33,567 nucleotides of DNA from Darksidea phi (taxonomy: Eukaryota; Ascomycota; Dothideomycetes; Pleosporales; Lentitheciaceae). The stretch spans positions 1 to 33,567 of the forward strand of contig JASJFT010000333.1 in the NCBI GenBank assembly GCA_030770425.1, read 5' to 3'. The notes under the pieces were generated by a model that ran no database searches, was not told the origin of the DNA, and worked only from the letters and a program-made list of their open reading frames with translations. Both the position numbers and the translations under genes were made by a program. Positions 12,401 to 24,498 of this stretch are shown piece by piece (positions within the stretch are counted from its first letter, which is position 1; each line of letters opens with the position of its first letter).

Positions 12401-14715
12401 TATAAAAAAGATTTTATAAATACTTAAGAAAGTATAACTATACTTTTATCTACGAAAATATAAATTCTATATATAAGAAATAGAGTTTTTAAAATTTATT
12501 ATTAGACTAGGAGAAATTAAAGTAGATCTATAATAGATTAAAAAAGTTAAAGAATAGTCTATATCTAAGAATCTTAAGGAGTTATAATCGTTCCTAAGAT
12601 TTTATAACTTCTATTAAAAGTTAATACTATAATAGAGTATAATAATAGTACTACTTACGTAATTTACGAGAAAAGATTAACCCTTTAAATAAAAGAAAGA
12701 GTACTAATAAGCTTTTAAAAAAATTAAAGAATAATTTATAAGAAAATCTATAATTAAGATATATAATCCTAAAGAACTATTAATTATTAAAATAAATATA
12801 TTAAACTATATAATAAAAGTAGTACTATTATAAAAAGATAATAAGAATAATCTTAAACTAGTATACTACTTCTTATAAAAGATATTACTAGTCGAACTTA
12901 ACTATAATATCTATAATAAAGAGTTACTAATAATTATCGAAGCTTTAAAGAAATAGAGATCTAACCTATAGGAATTTAAATACTTTATTATAATCTATAT
13001 AAATTATAAGAATCTAATAGAATTCTTAATAAATAAACCTTTAATTAGAAGATAGATATAATAGGTATAAACCCTTATAATCTACGATATTAAGATTATA
13101 TATACTAAAGGATTAGAAAATAAATAAGTAGATATACTTAGTAGAAGACTTAACTACTAAGAAAGGGAGAAACCTAGTATAGTAATCCTTAAACTATAGC
13201 TAGACGGAACGATTACTTATAACTACTTAAAATTAGTAAAAATATAAGAAATAATATTTAAATTAAAAGGAAATAAATAGACTTAATAGATCTATATAAC
13301 TACTATAAAAGTAATAGATAAATAAAATAAAATCTAAGAAGTAATTTAAGAAAAAGATAAAATTATCTATATATTCTAAAAAGTCTATATATCTAAGATA
13401 ATATAGAAAGAATTAATTAAATAATACTATAAGGTACTAGTATATAGATATTAAGAAGTAGAAAAAACTTTTAAATAACTAATAAGAATATACTATTTTC
13501 TATATATAAGATAGCTAGTTATCTAAATACTTTTAAAATATATAAATTATTACTATAATAAGTATACTAGATATATACCCTATAAAATACTATAACTAAT
13601 AGAAAATATAGAAGAATTATAGAAGATTATTACTATAGACTTTATTATATAGTTACTATATTTTAAGAAACTAATAATAGAAATATTCTATAATATTATA
13701 CTAATAGTAGTAAATAAGTTTATAAAGTATACTTACTTTATCCTATATATAAATAAAGAAAATATAGTAGAGTAACTCGTTTATACTTTATTAAAATATA
13801 TATTTAGTAAGTATAAAATACTAGATAAGATTATCTTAGATAGAAATATTAAATTTATAGTAAAGTTTTAGTAAACTCTTATAGCTAAACTAGAAACTAA
13901 GTATAGTATATTAACTATATACTATTTATAAATAGACGGACTAATAGAATAAATAAACTAGATAGTAGAATAATACCTTAGATATTATCTAAACTACTAA
14001 TAGAATAATTAGATTATACTTTTACCTATAGTATAATTTATATATAATAGTTTATAATATAGTATAATAAAAATAATATCTTTCTTTATAAACTATAGAA
14101 TCGAACTAGAAATATATAAAGAATTTAAGTAACTTTAGTCTTATAACTAGAATAGAGAAGAGATAGTAAAAATTATTCTACGAATATACTAATAACTTAA
14201 GAAAGATATAAAATTCCTTTAAAATAAAATAAGTAAGTATTATAATAAAAAATAAAAGAAAGTACCTATTTTTAAAGAGGAAGAAAAGGTATAGTTACTA
14301 TAAAAAAATATTAAAAGTAAGTAACCTAATAGTAAATTAGACTATATTAAGATCGGATTCTATAAGATTAAGAAATAAGTCTTACTTATAAATTATTAAC
14401 TAAGATTATTCCTATAAATAAAAATCTACTCTATATTCTATATTAACTTACTAGAAAAAGTATTATAAGATACTAGACTAGTAATATATAAAGTAAATAT
14501 ATATAGAGAAGATAATAAAGAATAAAAAGTAGAAAAAATTCTAGATAATAATATTAGAAATAGAAAAAACTATTATCTAATCTAATAGTAAGGAATAAAC
14601 GAGAATAGAAAACTATAAAAATAAATCTAAAAACTTAAAAATAATCTTAATTATCTTAAGAAGCTTATAAAGTACTAAAATTATAATCTTAAAGAAAATC
14701 TAGAGATAAGATAAG
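9455..14715 (+). pseudogene. B2/B1 gag-pol polyprotein, inactivated by RIP
   Basis: A Gag domain (9455-about 10230) is followed by a CCHC zinc knuckle at 10260-10301 in which all four ligand codons are now Tyr. Next come the protease D-S-G-A box at 11454-11465 (now Asn-Ser-Arg-Ala), RT with YxDD at 12348-12359 (both Asp now Asn), RNase H (about 12780-13050), an integrase zinc region (about 13410-13580), catalytic Asp 13638, Asp 13839 and Glu 13947 (D,D-35-E), and a chromodomain at about 14525-14680. From zinc knuckle to chromodomain one frame is kept. Before the knuckle the frame is shifted by a 5-base shortening (about 10225-10250) relative to B3. The B3 copy shows the ancestral gene was a single gag-pol frame. 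Many TAA/TAG codons replace Gln or Trp. Start and end are approximate. Confidence 0.9.
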
Positions 14716-15427
14716 TTTACCTTATAATAAGTTAAGAAGATTAGTATTATCTATAATATAATAAGAGGTATTTAATAAATTAAAAGAAGTAATATTATCT
14801 ATAATACTATAAGCGATATTTAAAGTAGTTAAAGAGACCTCTAGATTCTTCTACTATTCTAGCTACTAAAGCTCTATCTTCTTTTTATCTAGCTTAGCTT
14901 CTAGTATCTAGAATTATACTACTAACTTCTTATAAAGGACTACCCTCTACTTCTCTAAATAATATACTTATATCTAAACCTTTATTAGCTTATTAAGAAA
15001 CTTATTTTAAATTTTTTAAACCTTCTTTAGTTACTATTAAAGTTTCTCTTTTATATAATTAATAGATCTTACTAATAGTAATAAGTCCTAATATATAAGT
15101 TTCGCTACTTAATATAGATAAACTTTCTAATAATAAAATACTAGATATATAATAAGAATCTTATATATTAATATAAATATATATTTTATAATATCTACTA
15201 TTCTTAAATAAGGTAATATATAGTATTCTTAATTATAAATAATAACTATAGAGAAATATTTTAGAGCTATAATAAAGAGTTTTATTAATAAGAGTAATAT
15301 ATTCTTAAGTCTTATATAATACTATAATAGATAATAATAATCTCTTAAGGTAGAATCCTAATACTAATATAGTTAAATACTAGATCTAAAATAACCTCTA
15401 AGCTAAAGATTTAGAAGGAGGAGATAG
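14716..15427 (+). other. 3' noncoding region of the B2/B1 element, variant 1
   Basis: The first 165 bases or so match B3. From 14883 to about 15350 the sequence is unrelated to the B3 counterpart (21997-22480). The last 75 bases match again. I cannot assign a gene here. A purine-rich tract precedes the 3' LTR. Confidence 0.7.
15414..15427 (+). other. Polypurine tract of the B1 element
   Basis: A purine-rich run (GAAGGAGGAGA, ending in TAG) directly abuts the 3' LTR, where plus-strand DNA synthesis is primed in LTR elements. B3 has AGGAGATAG at the same place. The role is inferred from position and composition. Confidence 0.65.
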
Positions 15428-15893
15428 TATTATAAACTAAATATATACTATAGAATAATAGTAAAAAGAGCTATCTAAGATTAAATCTATTACTAGCTTT
15501 AATATAGAATATAATAATTATAACTATAGTATAAATAATAATTAGTATAAATAACTTTACTAAAAAGTTATATAAAGAATCTATATCTTAGTAAGAATAG
15601 ATCTAAGGGTTACGTAATAGCTTAGTAAATCTATTAGAATAAAGCTATAGAGTTATAGCTTAGTAGATCTATAAATATAAAGCTATAAATCTAAGAGAAC
15701 TAAATTAATATATAATAACTATAAATCTTCTAGATAAGTCTTACTTTAATATAGTTAATTTAAATTTAGATTAATTCTTACCTATTAACGTAATTAAACT
15801 ATTATCTATTTATTTCTACTTCTTCTTTCCTATCTTAAGTATAAACCCCCGAACAAGACTAAATAATCTATTAAATCTAGACCTCGTTTAATA
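15428..15893 (+). repeat. B1 3' LTR, 466 bp
   Basis: Same length and subtype as the LTR at 7526 (AAAGAATCT and AAGTCTTACTT variants). It ends CGTTTAATA and is followed by AATAT (15894-15898), which equals the bases before 7526. It contains the surviving CA at 15854-15855, where the sister LTR has CG. That is a likely CG-to-CA change made after RIP ended. Confidence 0.92.
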
Positions 15894-16035
15894 AATATAT
15901 AAGCTATAAATAGAACTTAAAATAGAGTTAAAAGTTAGAAGTTCTTCTTTAAGAAAGAAGTATATTAGTAAAAGTTAATTAAAGCTTATAAACTAATCTC
16001 TTTAAAGAAGTTTATTAATAGAGAGATATATATTA
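15894..16035 (+). mobile_element. A3 fragment, second piece
   Basis: This short stretch between two B insertions is homologous to A2 from about 26120 to 26263. The clearest block is around 15953-16035, with AAAGTTAATTAAAG where A2 has AAAGCTAACTAAGA. It begins with the AATAT target copy of B1 and ends with the TATTA target copy of B3 (16031-16035). It is more AT-rich than A2. Confidence 0.82.
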
Positions 16036-16462
16036 TATTATAAATTATATATAAATTATAGAATAATAACTAATAAAAATATCTAAGATAGAGTCTATTA
16101 TTAGCTTTAATAAGGAATATAATATAGACCTTATAATTAGAGAATAAGAAGTTATATAATAGATTAATAGATCTATAGATCTTAGTAAATATAGATTCTA
16201 TAGATTTATAAATCTATAGATTAGTAGATCTATATAGATATAGAGCTATAAATTCTATAAATCTAAGAAAACTAAATTAATATATAATAATTATAAATCT
16301 TAAAGATAGTCTTTCTCCCTTATAATTAATTTAAATCTAGATTAATCCTTATATATTAACGTAATTAAATTATTACCTCTTATTCTTACTTCTTCTTTTC
16401 TATCTTAAGTATAAACCCTAAATAAGACTAAATAATTTATTAGACCTAGGCCTTATTTAATA
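16036..16462 (+). repeat. B3 5' LTR, 427 bp
   Basis: It begins TATTATAAATT and ends TTTAATA. It is about 35 bp longer than its 3' partner because of indels around 16130-16190. Preceded by the TATTA target copy. It shares the CTTTCTCCCTTATA-type variant with the 3' LTR and with the LTR at 8852. Confidence 0.9.
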
Positions 16463-16600
16463 TCTTAACTATCTAGTAGATAGAAATAGCTAATTATAAT
16501 AATAGGAGAAGGAACTAACCCTAGTACTACTATATAGCCGGTAGTATAATCTAAGACCTTTAAGATAGAAAGCTATTAAGAGTTTAGTTCCTTAGAGAGT

Positions 16601-19600
16601 AGTATAACTATAAAAAAATTTAAAAGAGTTATTAAGAACTAGTATATATTTAAAAAATAAGAGGATATATTAGAAGTATAAATTATAATATTAATAAAAG
16701 AATTAAAGAGATATATAAGAAAACTATTAAAGTTAAAAGAATTAAAAAAGTTTAATAGAATATAATTTAAACTTAAGAGATTCCTAACTAATATAGTAAT
16801 CTATCCCGATCTTAATAAAGTATAACTACTTAATAAAACTTTAAAAGTATTATTTATAGTAGTATAGTTTATAGAAAGAGGTATTACTTAATTTAAAATC
16901 TATTTAAATAAAAGACTATAACTTAATAAAACTTATTAGAGTAATAAAACTAGAACTATTTTCTTAAGTTATAAGTACTTTAAGAATAAGTTATATATTA
17001 TATTTAAAAATATTAACTTAGAAAGATTAATAAAGTAAAAGATTATATAACTTAAGTAGACTAAATCTATTACTATATATACGTTTAAATTTAAATAACT
17101 TACTACTAAAATCTAGTAGAAAGAAGTAGCTCTTATATTATACTACTATAAAGGACTAAAGGATAATATTTAATATAAAATAATTTAAATAAATAGGCTA
17201 TAGACTATATAAGAGATAATTAAGTAAGCTATTAGAACTAATAATAACCTCTATCTTTAGAACTAGAAAAAGAAAGAAAAGGTTAAATTCTATAAAAAGA
17301 AGAAAGAAGAAAAATACTATAGACTAAAGCTAATAGTTCTAAGGACTAGTTTAGAGCTTAAGAAAGAAAAATAGAACTTTAAAAAATAAAAGCTTTATAA
17401 AAAATAAGTATACTTTAAGTATAAAAAGTAAGAATATCTAATAAAAGATTATAGATTAGGTCTAAGGAAAGAGAAACTTCGATATACCTAATAGAGTAAG
17501 AGAGATAGAGTAGCTATAATATAGGAATATAATACTATATATTAGATAACTTATATATATAATTAGTATAAGATATACTATAAAGCTAAGTTAAATACTA
17601 GCTATTAGTTATAAAAATAATAGATAGTTATAACTTAGAAGTCTTAAAGAAGAGTTTTATTCTTATTAAAAATATAAGAAGAAGTACTTAAGAAAGACTT
17701 ATATATAAAAAAAGAAGATTCTAATAATCCCCTAGATACGCTATTATAAATAGTTAATAATAATAATAAGTTCTTAGAACTAGAAGAAGAAAATCTAGTT
17801 ATATTATATAAAAATACTAGATACCTATAGATAATTTAACTATTTAAAAAAGAAATAGAACTAGTACTAGAATTTAATATAACTTATACTTAAGTCTTAT
17901 AATTTATAGAAAAAACTACGATATCTCTTATAATATAAGAAATTTATAAGAAATAGTCTAGATTATATCTAATATATCGACTATTTAAAGATTTTAAATA
18001 ATAGGTTAAATAGAACTTTATTATAATAGATCTTATACCTAATTAAGAGACTTAAAAAGAAATATAATATATTATAAAAATAGTTAATAAAGAATAACTA
18101 TAGTATATAATAATTAAATAATAGATTTCTATAAGAATAACCTTTATAGAATATTATAATTAAAGATATAAGATTAATCTAGAGAATAATCTATAATATA
18201 AAGTAAAATATTTAGTATACTTTAAGATTATATAGATCTTATATATATAAAGAGAATATAAACTTTATAAGAAAGTAAAATAAAAAAATAACTACTACCT
18301 AATAAAGGATAATAATAAAAGGATTACTTAAGTAGTTATACTAGAAGTAGTATATAGATAATAATAATCTAAAAATTAACGACGAAAAGATTATATATAA
18401 ATTAAACTAGAACTACTCCTACTATTAAACTATATTTTAAAAAGACTATAGTATAAATATCTAGAGAATAAATATCTAAAGAATATTTAAATTAAAATTA
18501 ATATAAAGTACTAGTCTAAAAAAATAAAAATTTAAGAAACTAGAGGATAAGATTATATCTATCTCTAAGAAATCTATTAAGGAAAAACGATTACTACTCT
18601 AATTAATAGTAAAGTTATATAGAACTTTATTAGTAAAAACTTTATCTAATAAAAAAAGATTTCTTAATAAAAGAAATAATATCCTAGTATTATATATACT
18701 ATTAAAGGAGAACCTTTTAATAAATCTATAATATATAAAACTAAAGATAAACTCTACCTATATAAATAGAAAAAAGAAAATAAGATACTTAATATTATTA
18801 AGATATTAGAAGATTAAGATATAATCTTAAGAATAGTATAGTTATAAGAGACTAACTCTTATATTAAGTAGATAAACTAATAAGTAATATTTCTATAAAG
18901 AGTTAACGTAACTAAGAAAGAAGATTATAGTATCTTAGAATAATATAAGAAATAGAAGGTATTATTTATAGAATTAAAGAAAAGTCTATTTAAGTACTAA
19001 CTATAGGATTATATAATTCTATTATAAAAAGAAAAAATACCTAGATTTAAATTAATCTATAAATTAATAGAAAAGAAGAAGATTATTATAGTAAAATATC
19101 TTAAAAATAATCTTATAAGAAAGTATATTTAATATTTAAATTTATCTATAGAATACCTAGTTCTCTTTATACCTAAGAAGGATACTATAGAACTATAATT
19201 ATATATTAATTACTAAATACTTAATAATATTATAATTAAAAACTAATATCCTCTATTTTTAATATTGAAAATATAAGATTAATTAAGAAAAGTTAAATAA
19301 TTTATATAATTAGATATTCGAAATATATACTACTAGATCTAAATTAAAAAAGATAAAGAATAGAAAATAGTTTTTAAAACTAAGAAAGAATTATATAAGT
19401 ACTAAATAATATCTTTTAAACTTACTAATATACCTATAATATTCTAGGAATAGATTAATAATATTTTATAAAACTATTTTAATTAATTCGTAATAATATA
19501 TCTTAATAATATCCTAATCTACTTTAAAATAAAAGAGGAATATAAAAAATATATAAAAAAGATTCTATAAATACTTAAAGAAGTAAAACTATATCTTTAA

Positions 19601-21830
19601 TTCTAAAAATATAAATTCTACGTATAAGAAATAAAGTTTCTAGAATTTATTATTAGACTAGAAGAAATTAAAGTAGATCTATAATAAATTAAAAAGATTA
19701 AAGAATAGCTAATATCTAAGAATTCTAAGAAACTATAGTTATTTCTAGAATTCTATAACTTTTACTAAAAATTAATATTAAAGTAAAGTATAATAACGAT
19801 ACTACTTATATAACTTATAAGAAAAGATTAACCCTTTAAATAAAAAAAGGAATACTAATAAGCTTTTAAGAAGATTAAAGAATAATTTATTAAGAAACCT
19901 ATAATTAAGATATATAATCTTAAAGAACTATTAATTATTAAGATAAATATATTAGACTATATAATAAGAGTAGTACTACTATAAAAAGATAATAAAGATA
20001 ATCTAAGACTAGTATACTACTTTTTATAGAAGATATTACTAACTAAACTTAACTATAATATCTATAATAAAGAATTACTAGTAATTATTAAAGTTTTAAA
20101 GAAATAGAGATCTAATCTATAAGAATCTAATAAAATTCTTAATAAATAAATCTTTAATTAGAAGATAGATATAATAGATATAAATTCTTATAATCTATAA
20201 TATTAAGATCGTATATACTAAAGGATTAGAAAATAAATAAGTAGATATACTTAGTAGAAGATCTAACTACTAAGGAATAGAAAAGCCTAGTACGACTATT
20301 CTTAAACTAGAAATAGACGGAATAATTACTTATAACTATCTAAAGCTAGTAGAAATATAAGAAATAATACTTAAAGTAAAAGAAAATAAATAGATCTAAT
20401 AGATTTATATAGCTACTATAAAAGTAATAAATAAATAAAATAAAATCTAAAAAGTAATCTAAGAAAAGAATAGAATTATTTATATATTCTAAAAGGTCTA
20501 TATATTTAAGATAATATAAAAAGAATATATTAGATAATATTACGAGGTACTAGTATATAAATACTAAAGAGTAGAAAAAACTCTTAAATAACTAATAAAA
20601 ACGTACTATTTTCTATATATAAGATAACTAGTAATATAAGTTCTTATAGAATATATAGATTATTATTATAATAAGTATACTAGATATATACCCTATAGAA
20701 TACTATAACTAATAGAAAATATAGAAGAACTATAGAAGATTATTATTATAGACTTTATTATATAACTACTACGCTCTAAGAAACTAATAATAAGAATACT
20801 CTATAATATTATATTAGTAGTAGTAGATAAATTTACTAAATATATATACTTTATCCTATATATAAATAAAGAAAATATTATAAAATAACTTATCTATACC
20901 TTACTTAGATATATATTTAATAAATATAGAATACTAGATAAGATTATCTTAAATAGAGATATTAAATTTATAATAAAGTTTTAGTAAACTCTTATAGCTA
21001 AACTAAAAATTAAATATAGTATATTAACTATATATTATCTATAGATAAACGAATTAATAGAATAAATAAATTAAATAGTAGAGTAATACCTTAGATACTA
21101 TCTAAATTATTACTAAAATAATTAGATTATAATTTTATTTATAGTATAATTTATATATAATAGTTTATAATATAGTATAATAAAAATAATACCTTTCTTT
21201 ATAAACTATAGAATCGAATTAAAAATATATAAAAAATCTAGATAACTTTAATCTTATATCTAGAATAGAAAAGAAACGACGAAAATTATTCTATAAATAT
21301 ACTAATAGCTTAAGAAAGATATAGAATTTCTTTAAAATAGAATAAGTAAATACTATAATAAGAAATAAAAGAAAGTATCTACTTTTAAAAAGGAAGAAAA
21401 GGTATAGTTACTATAAAAAAAATATTAAAAGTAAGTAATCTAATAGTAAACTAGACTATATTAAGATTAGATTCTATAAAATTAAGAAATAAGTCTTATT
21501 TATAAACTATCGACTAAGATTATTTTTATAAATAAAAATCTACCCTATATTCTATATTAGTTTACTAAAGAAAGTATTATAAAATACTAAACTAGTAGTA
21601 TATAAAGTAGATATATATAACGAAAATAATAAAGAATAAAAAGTAGAAGAAATACTAGATAAAGATATTAGAAATAGAAAAAATTATTATCTAATCTAAT
21701 AGTAAGGAATAGATAAGAATAAAAAATTATAAAAATAAATCTAAGAATTTAAAGATAATCTTAATTATCTTAAGAAGCTTATAGAGTATTAAAATTATAA
21801 TTCTAAAGAAAACTTAGAAATAAGATAAGC
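16601..21830 (+). pseudogene. B3 gag-pol polyprotein, inactivated by RIP, with two frame changes
   Basis: Gag begins near 16601, where an ATA could be a former ATG. The zinc knuckle is at 17411-17452, with its Cys/Cys/His/Cys codons all Tyr. The protease box is at 18605-18616 (Asp now Asn) and RT YxDD at 19499-19510 (both Asp now Asn). All are in one frame, showing that gag and pol were a single ORF. A 38-bp deletion in RNase H at 20118-20130 changes the frame. Integrase then reads with Asp 20751, a changed second Asp (Asn, 20952) and Glu 21060. An extra A in the run at 21415-21422 shifts the frame again before the chromodomain (about 21640-21800). Landmark spacing (1194 and 894 bases before the deletion) is identical to the B2/B1 copy. 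Confidence 0.9.
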
Positions 21831-22559
21831 TTATTTTATAATAAGCTAAGAAAGTTAATACTATCTATAATAAAATAAGAGATATTTAATAAACTAGAAG
21901 AAGTAATATTATCTATAATATTATAAATAATATTTAAAGTAACTATAGAGATTTCTAGATTCTTTTACTATTCTAGCTACTAAAGCTCTATCTTCTTAGT
22001 ATTAAGTTTAGTCTTAAGAGTATAAGATTACCTAACTACCTTTCTATTAAGAAACTCTTTCTATTTCTTTAAATATTAAATTTTTATCTATATATTAGAT
22101 AATTCTTAACTAAACTTAGCTATATAACGAAGTAGTTTCTTATAATATTCTTTAGCTATTTATAACTAAACTTAAAGTTTTTCTTATAAATAGTTAATAG
22201 ATTATTCTAATATATATACGTCTATATATATAAGTTATAGTTAAAAATAGATACTTAACTATAAAAATTCTAGATAATTAATAAGAATTTCGTATATTTA
22301 TATAAATATAGGTCTTATAATATTTACTTTTACTAGAGAAAATAATATAGAATACCCCTAGCCTACTATACTAAGAATAAGGAAATATTTTAGAATTATT
22401 ACGACTAATATAATTAGTAAGTATAAGATATTCTTTAGTTTTATAAGAAATTATAAAGGAAGAGAGGTATAACTTAGAAAGATTCTAAGCTAATACTAAT
22501 ATAGCTAAATATTAGACCTAGAATAACCTCTAAGTTAAAGGTTTAAAAATAGGAGATAG
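21831..22559 (+). other. 3' noncoding region of B3, variant 2
   Basis: It matches the B1 element up to TCTATCTTCT (ending 21996). It then carries about 485 bp unrelated to the B1 tail, and matches again from about 22481. The 3' end is purine-rich (AGGAGATAG) next to the LTR at 22560. No gene can be supported. Confidence 0.7.
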
Positions 22560-22951
22560 TATTAGAAATTATATTTAAACTATAGAATAATAACTAATAA
22601 AGATACTTAAGGTAGAGTATATTATTAGCTTTAATAAAAAATATAATATAGATTTATAGGTCTATAAATCTTAGTAAATATAGATTCTATAGATTAATAA
22701 ATCTATAGATTAATAAATTTATATAGATATAAAGTTATAAATCCTATAAATTTAAGAAAACTAAATTAATATATAATAATTATAAATCTTCTAAATAGTC
22801 TTTCTCTCTTATAGTTAATTCGAATCTAGATTAATCCTTATATATTAATATAATTAAACTATTATCTTTTATTTCTACTTCTTCTTTCCTATCTTAAGTA
22901 TAAACCCTAAATATGACTAAATAACCTATTAGACCTAGACCCCGTTTAATA
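22560..22951 (+). repeat. B3 3' LTR, 392 bp
   Basis: It begins TATTAGAAATT and ends GTTTAATA, followed by the TATTA target copy. It holds one surviving TG (22914-22915), where the 5' LTR has TAAG instead of TATG. That points to an A-to-T transversion after RIP. Confidence 0.9.
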
Positions 22952-23885
22952 TATTAATCTTTAAATTCTTAAGATTATTTTTCTTTTTTAAGAAAAGAGT
23001 ATAAATTAAGATAATCTTAAGAAGAAGATTAACTAATATCCTAAAAGGGTTAAATTACTCTAAAAAAAAATAGATTCTAAATCCTCTATTTAATAAATAC
23101 TAAAGAATAGAAAGAACTCTTAGACTATAATATAGTCTAGAATATACTAGTTATTTAGAAGGAATCTAATCTAATTACTAATATTCTAATAAATAATAGA
23201 CTCCGTCTTATTATAGCTAAAAGGTTAATAATTACTATAAAGATAGGTATAATTATTAAAAATATCTTTATAAATACTACAACTAATAAGTATAACTAAT
23301 TTAATAAAAAAAGAAACTTTTTTAAAGGGTAAGTTAAAAAGTTATAGAAAGAGTTCTAATAAGTCTAGAGAATTATAAATAAGTAGTAAAGTTTAAAAGA
23401 AGATCTTAAGTAGTCCTTCTCTATAATTATTTATACTAAGATTAGACTTATAATTCTCTTTTAATATAATTCTAAGTTTACTCTTAAGACTCTACTATTA
23501 TAATATAATTTTAATAGTAGATAAGTTATAGAAGAGATAAGATCTTCCCTTATAATAATATAACTAAATAGCTTAAATATTAGCTTCTAAAGAATCTTTT
23601 TATTTATTATATTCTTCTTTAAACTCCTAAGCTCCTAGGAAGGTTTTAATAGAATTTAATCTAATATTTAACCTTTTAATTAAGCTTCTTATAAAAGAAA
23701 TTAACTACTAAACTAATTATATTCCTAAATCTAATATAAACTTCTTTATCTAATAAGAACTATTATAAGTATCTATTAAATTTAGATATATTATCCTTTA
23801 CTATAAAGAAAATAAAAAATACTTTTACTTTTTATTCTAGTACCTATTTTATAAGATTCTTATTAATCTTATTAGAATTTATAAC
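22952..23885 (+). pseudogene. A3 fragment, third piece: N-terminal part of family A ORF1
   Basis: This is homologous to A2 26264-27196, the N-terminal region of ORF1 upstream of the gag-like domain, but with far more A/T. It resumes exactly where the second A3 piece stops, across the B3 insertion. Similarity to A2 ends abruptly at about 23885, in the TTTATAAC shared by both; the rest of A3 is absent. The surviving CA at 23280-23281 lies here, where A2 and A1 read TATAG. The function of this N-terminal region is unknown. Confidence 0.85.
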
Positions 23886-24407
23886 TTATTTATTTACTAA
23901 GTTCTAGTACTAATCTTATATATTTAATTATATATAGTCGTATAGAATTTATATATATAGATTACCTTCTTAGTAATTTACTATATACGGAACTTTATAT
24001 AATTCTTCTAAATAAAAGAGACTTCTATCTAAAGTTCTTTTAGTTATTAAGAATTATCTATAAACTATTATTTAAATTAAATTATTTTATTATTTCTATT
24101 TCGTATATATATATATATATACTCTAGCTATTTACTTAGTTAAATTCTATAGTCTATTATTATAAACTATAGATTATTTAATACTAATTAGTAATTAAAT
24201 TATATAATAGAAGCTAATAAATTATTATAATAAGCTTTTACCCTATATAGTAAGATCGTAAATTAGTAAGAGTAAAGATAAAGATCTTTTAAACTACCCT
24301 AGATTCTATTTTATATCTATTCTATATAAAAAGTAGAGATAAAGTTAATAAGTATTATATACTAACTCTATCTCGTACGTCTATATAGAAAAGGAGATTA
24401 ACTTCTT

Positions 24408-24463
24408 TTATATAAAGGTAGATAGCTAATAAATTAATAAATATACTATCTACTTTTATATAA
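24408..24463. repeat. Imperfect inverted repeat, 18-bp arms
   Basis: The arms 24408-24425 and 24446-24463 are complementary except for one mismatch (centre TATAAAGGTAGATAG against CTATCTACTTTTATA), with a 20-base spacer. It could be a small terminal-inverted-repeat remnant or a chance fold in AT-rich DNA. Confidence 0.55.
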
Positions 24464-24498
24464 TAAGAATATAATTATATAGCTACTATACTAATCTA

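Larger units (their letters stand above)
7526..15893 (+). mobile_element. Compound B-family Ty3/gypsy insertion (B1 with B2 nested, distal part collapsed)
   Basis: The order is LTR (7526-7991), gag fragment (to 8851), LTR (8852-9316), complete gag-pol, LTR (15428-15893). The outer LTRs share AATAT target copies and subtype-specific bases, so they belong to one insertion, B1. The middle LTR is a different subtype resembling B3 and starts at the end of a base-for-base colinear gag fragment, so it is the 5' end of a second element, B2, inserted in B1. B2's own 3' LTR and the rest of B1 are missing, as expected if recombination between the tandem copies removed them. The gag-pol after 9317 may be part B2 and part B1. 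Confidence 0.82.
16036..22951 (+). mobile_element. Element B3: Ty3/gypsy chromovirus, family B, both LTRs present
   Basis: A 6.9-kb element inserted in A3, flanked by TATTA at 16031-16035 and 22952-22956. It has a 427-bp 5' LTR and a 392-bp 3' LTR, a leader of about 140 bp, a continuous gag-pol, and a 3' noncoding region different from that of B1. Removing it rejoins A3 to match A2 across 26263/26264. It is among the most AT-rich parts of the window. Confidence 0.92.

Noticed and set aside
14883..15350. Possible antisense ORF in the variable 3' block of the B elements.
   Set aside because: Minus-strand frames read plausibly once Gln/Trp stops are discounted, but that test has no power here and the two variants do not encode similar proteins.
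24100..24125. TA-rich run that could be a microsatellite or promoter.
   Set aside because: TA is the end product of RIP and very frequent throughout; there is no gene nearby for a promoter to serve.
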